DNA from: Arenicella sp.
Lineage (GTDB): Bacteria > Pseudomonadota > Gammaproteobacteria > Arenicellales > Arenicellaceae
Direction: 5' to 3'
Assembly: GCA_023299895.1 (NCBI GenBank)
Contig: JALZWI010000251.1
Span: 1-5,748, forward strand
DNA length: 5,748 bases
How positions within the stretch are numbered: the first letter of the stretch is position 1; every line of letters starts with the position of its first letter. This document shows, one piece after another, positions 5,462-5,748 of the stretch. Made by a program: the position numbers and the translations under genes. A model generated the notes under the pieces. It searched no databases. It was not told the DNA's origin and worked only from the letters and a program-made list of their open reading frames with translations.

Positions 5462-5748
5462 ATTGATTTATAAAAATCTACAAAAAGGCTGGTATCTGAG
5501 GCCAATTTTGGGCAAAATGTACTAAGAGTCAGTTGATTGACTTATTTGTGGATAGTTAAAGCATACTCAACCATTATAAATTTAATAAACGCAAAGCGAG
5601 CTGCCATAGCTGAGACTCTGCATATCATCTGCTAAAGCCGATACTTGAGCTAAAATTACAGATACTGTAAAACTGAAAACCTATATAAAAATTGCTGAGT
5701 GAATTGGATTCACAACATCAATTTTATTTAAATTAAAAATTAAAAATA
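5462..5748. other. Gene-free AT-rich region after xerD
   Basis: No convincing coding frame or RNA gene is visible here. Small inverted repeats occur: AGTCA/TGACT (5527-5531 and 5538-5542), GTGAAT/ATTCAC around TGG (5699-5713), and the 15-bp palindrome listed separately. None has the T-run expected of a xerD terminator. The final 30 bases are almost all A and T, as in an upstream promoter region of a gene beyond the window. Confidence 0.5.
5656..5670. promoter_or_regulatory. Perfect 15-bp palindrome, possible operator
   Basis: TTACAG (5656-5661) and CTGTAA (5665-5670) are exact complements around ATA. The size and spacing suit a dimeric regulator site, and an AT-rich TATATAAA stretch follows about 10 bases later. 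It does not match the LexA consensus spacing (CTG, 10 bases, CAG). No regulator can be named. Confidence 0.35.

Noticed and set aside
5549..5577. GTTAAAGC...CAACC stretch resembling an integron attC end
   Set aside because: No matching partner site, no cassette structure and no integron integrase. The resemblance is limited to a few bases.
5656..5670. Palindrome as a LexA (SOS) box
   Set aside because: The half-sites are in the wrong order and spacing for CTG-N10-CAG.

Overview
The window looks like chromosomal DNA of an AT-leaning marine-type gammaproteobacterium. This is inferred from a canonical gamma-type XerD, a two-haem cytochrome c resembling cytochrome c4/c553, a TauE/SafE permease, and small uncharacterised membrane proteins of a style common in such genomes. 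Species cannot be named. There are no tRNA or rRNA genes, no insertion sequence and no CRISPR array.

Layout: (1) Positions 1-951 hold the 3' part of a gene for an exported lectin-like protein with a C-terminal membrane anchor. A strong intrinsic terminator follows (980-1015). (2) A TauE/SafE permease gene on the minus strand (1050-1796) converges on that terminator. (3) After a 161-bp divergent spacer, a plus-strand pair encodes a dihaem cytochrome c (1958-2689) and, overlapping it by 4 bases, a secreted protein with a ricin-B-like beta-trefoil (2686-3348). An AT-rich hairpin with a T-run (3457-3501) probably ends this unit. (4) Two uncharacterised membrane proteins (3552-4067 and 4103-4552) and xerD (4571-5461) follow on the plus strand with short spacers (35 and 18 bp) and could be co-transcribed. 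(5) The last 287 bp are AT-rich with no convincing gene but a perfect 15-bp palindrome.

How the genes may work together: the cytochrome and the trefoil protein are both predicted to be periplasmic and are translationally coupled, the strongest functional association here. The divergent TauE/SafE gene suggests, without proving, a link to sulfite or another organic or inorganic acid anion. XerD is the housekeeping dimer-resolution recombinase and is probably unrelated to the rest. The most interesting item is the cytochrome c/beta-trefoil pair, lying 3' of an unrelated lectin-like surface protein. No complete new system can be claimed from the sequence alone.
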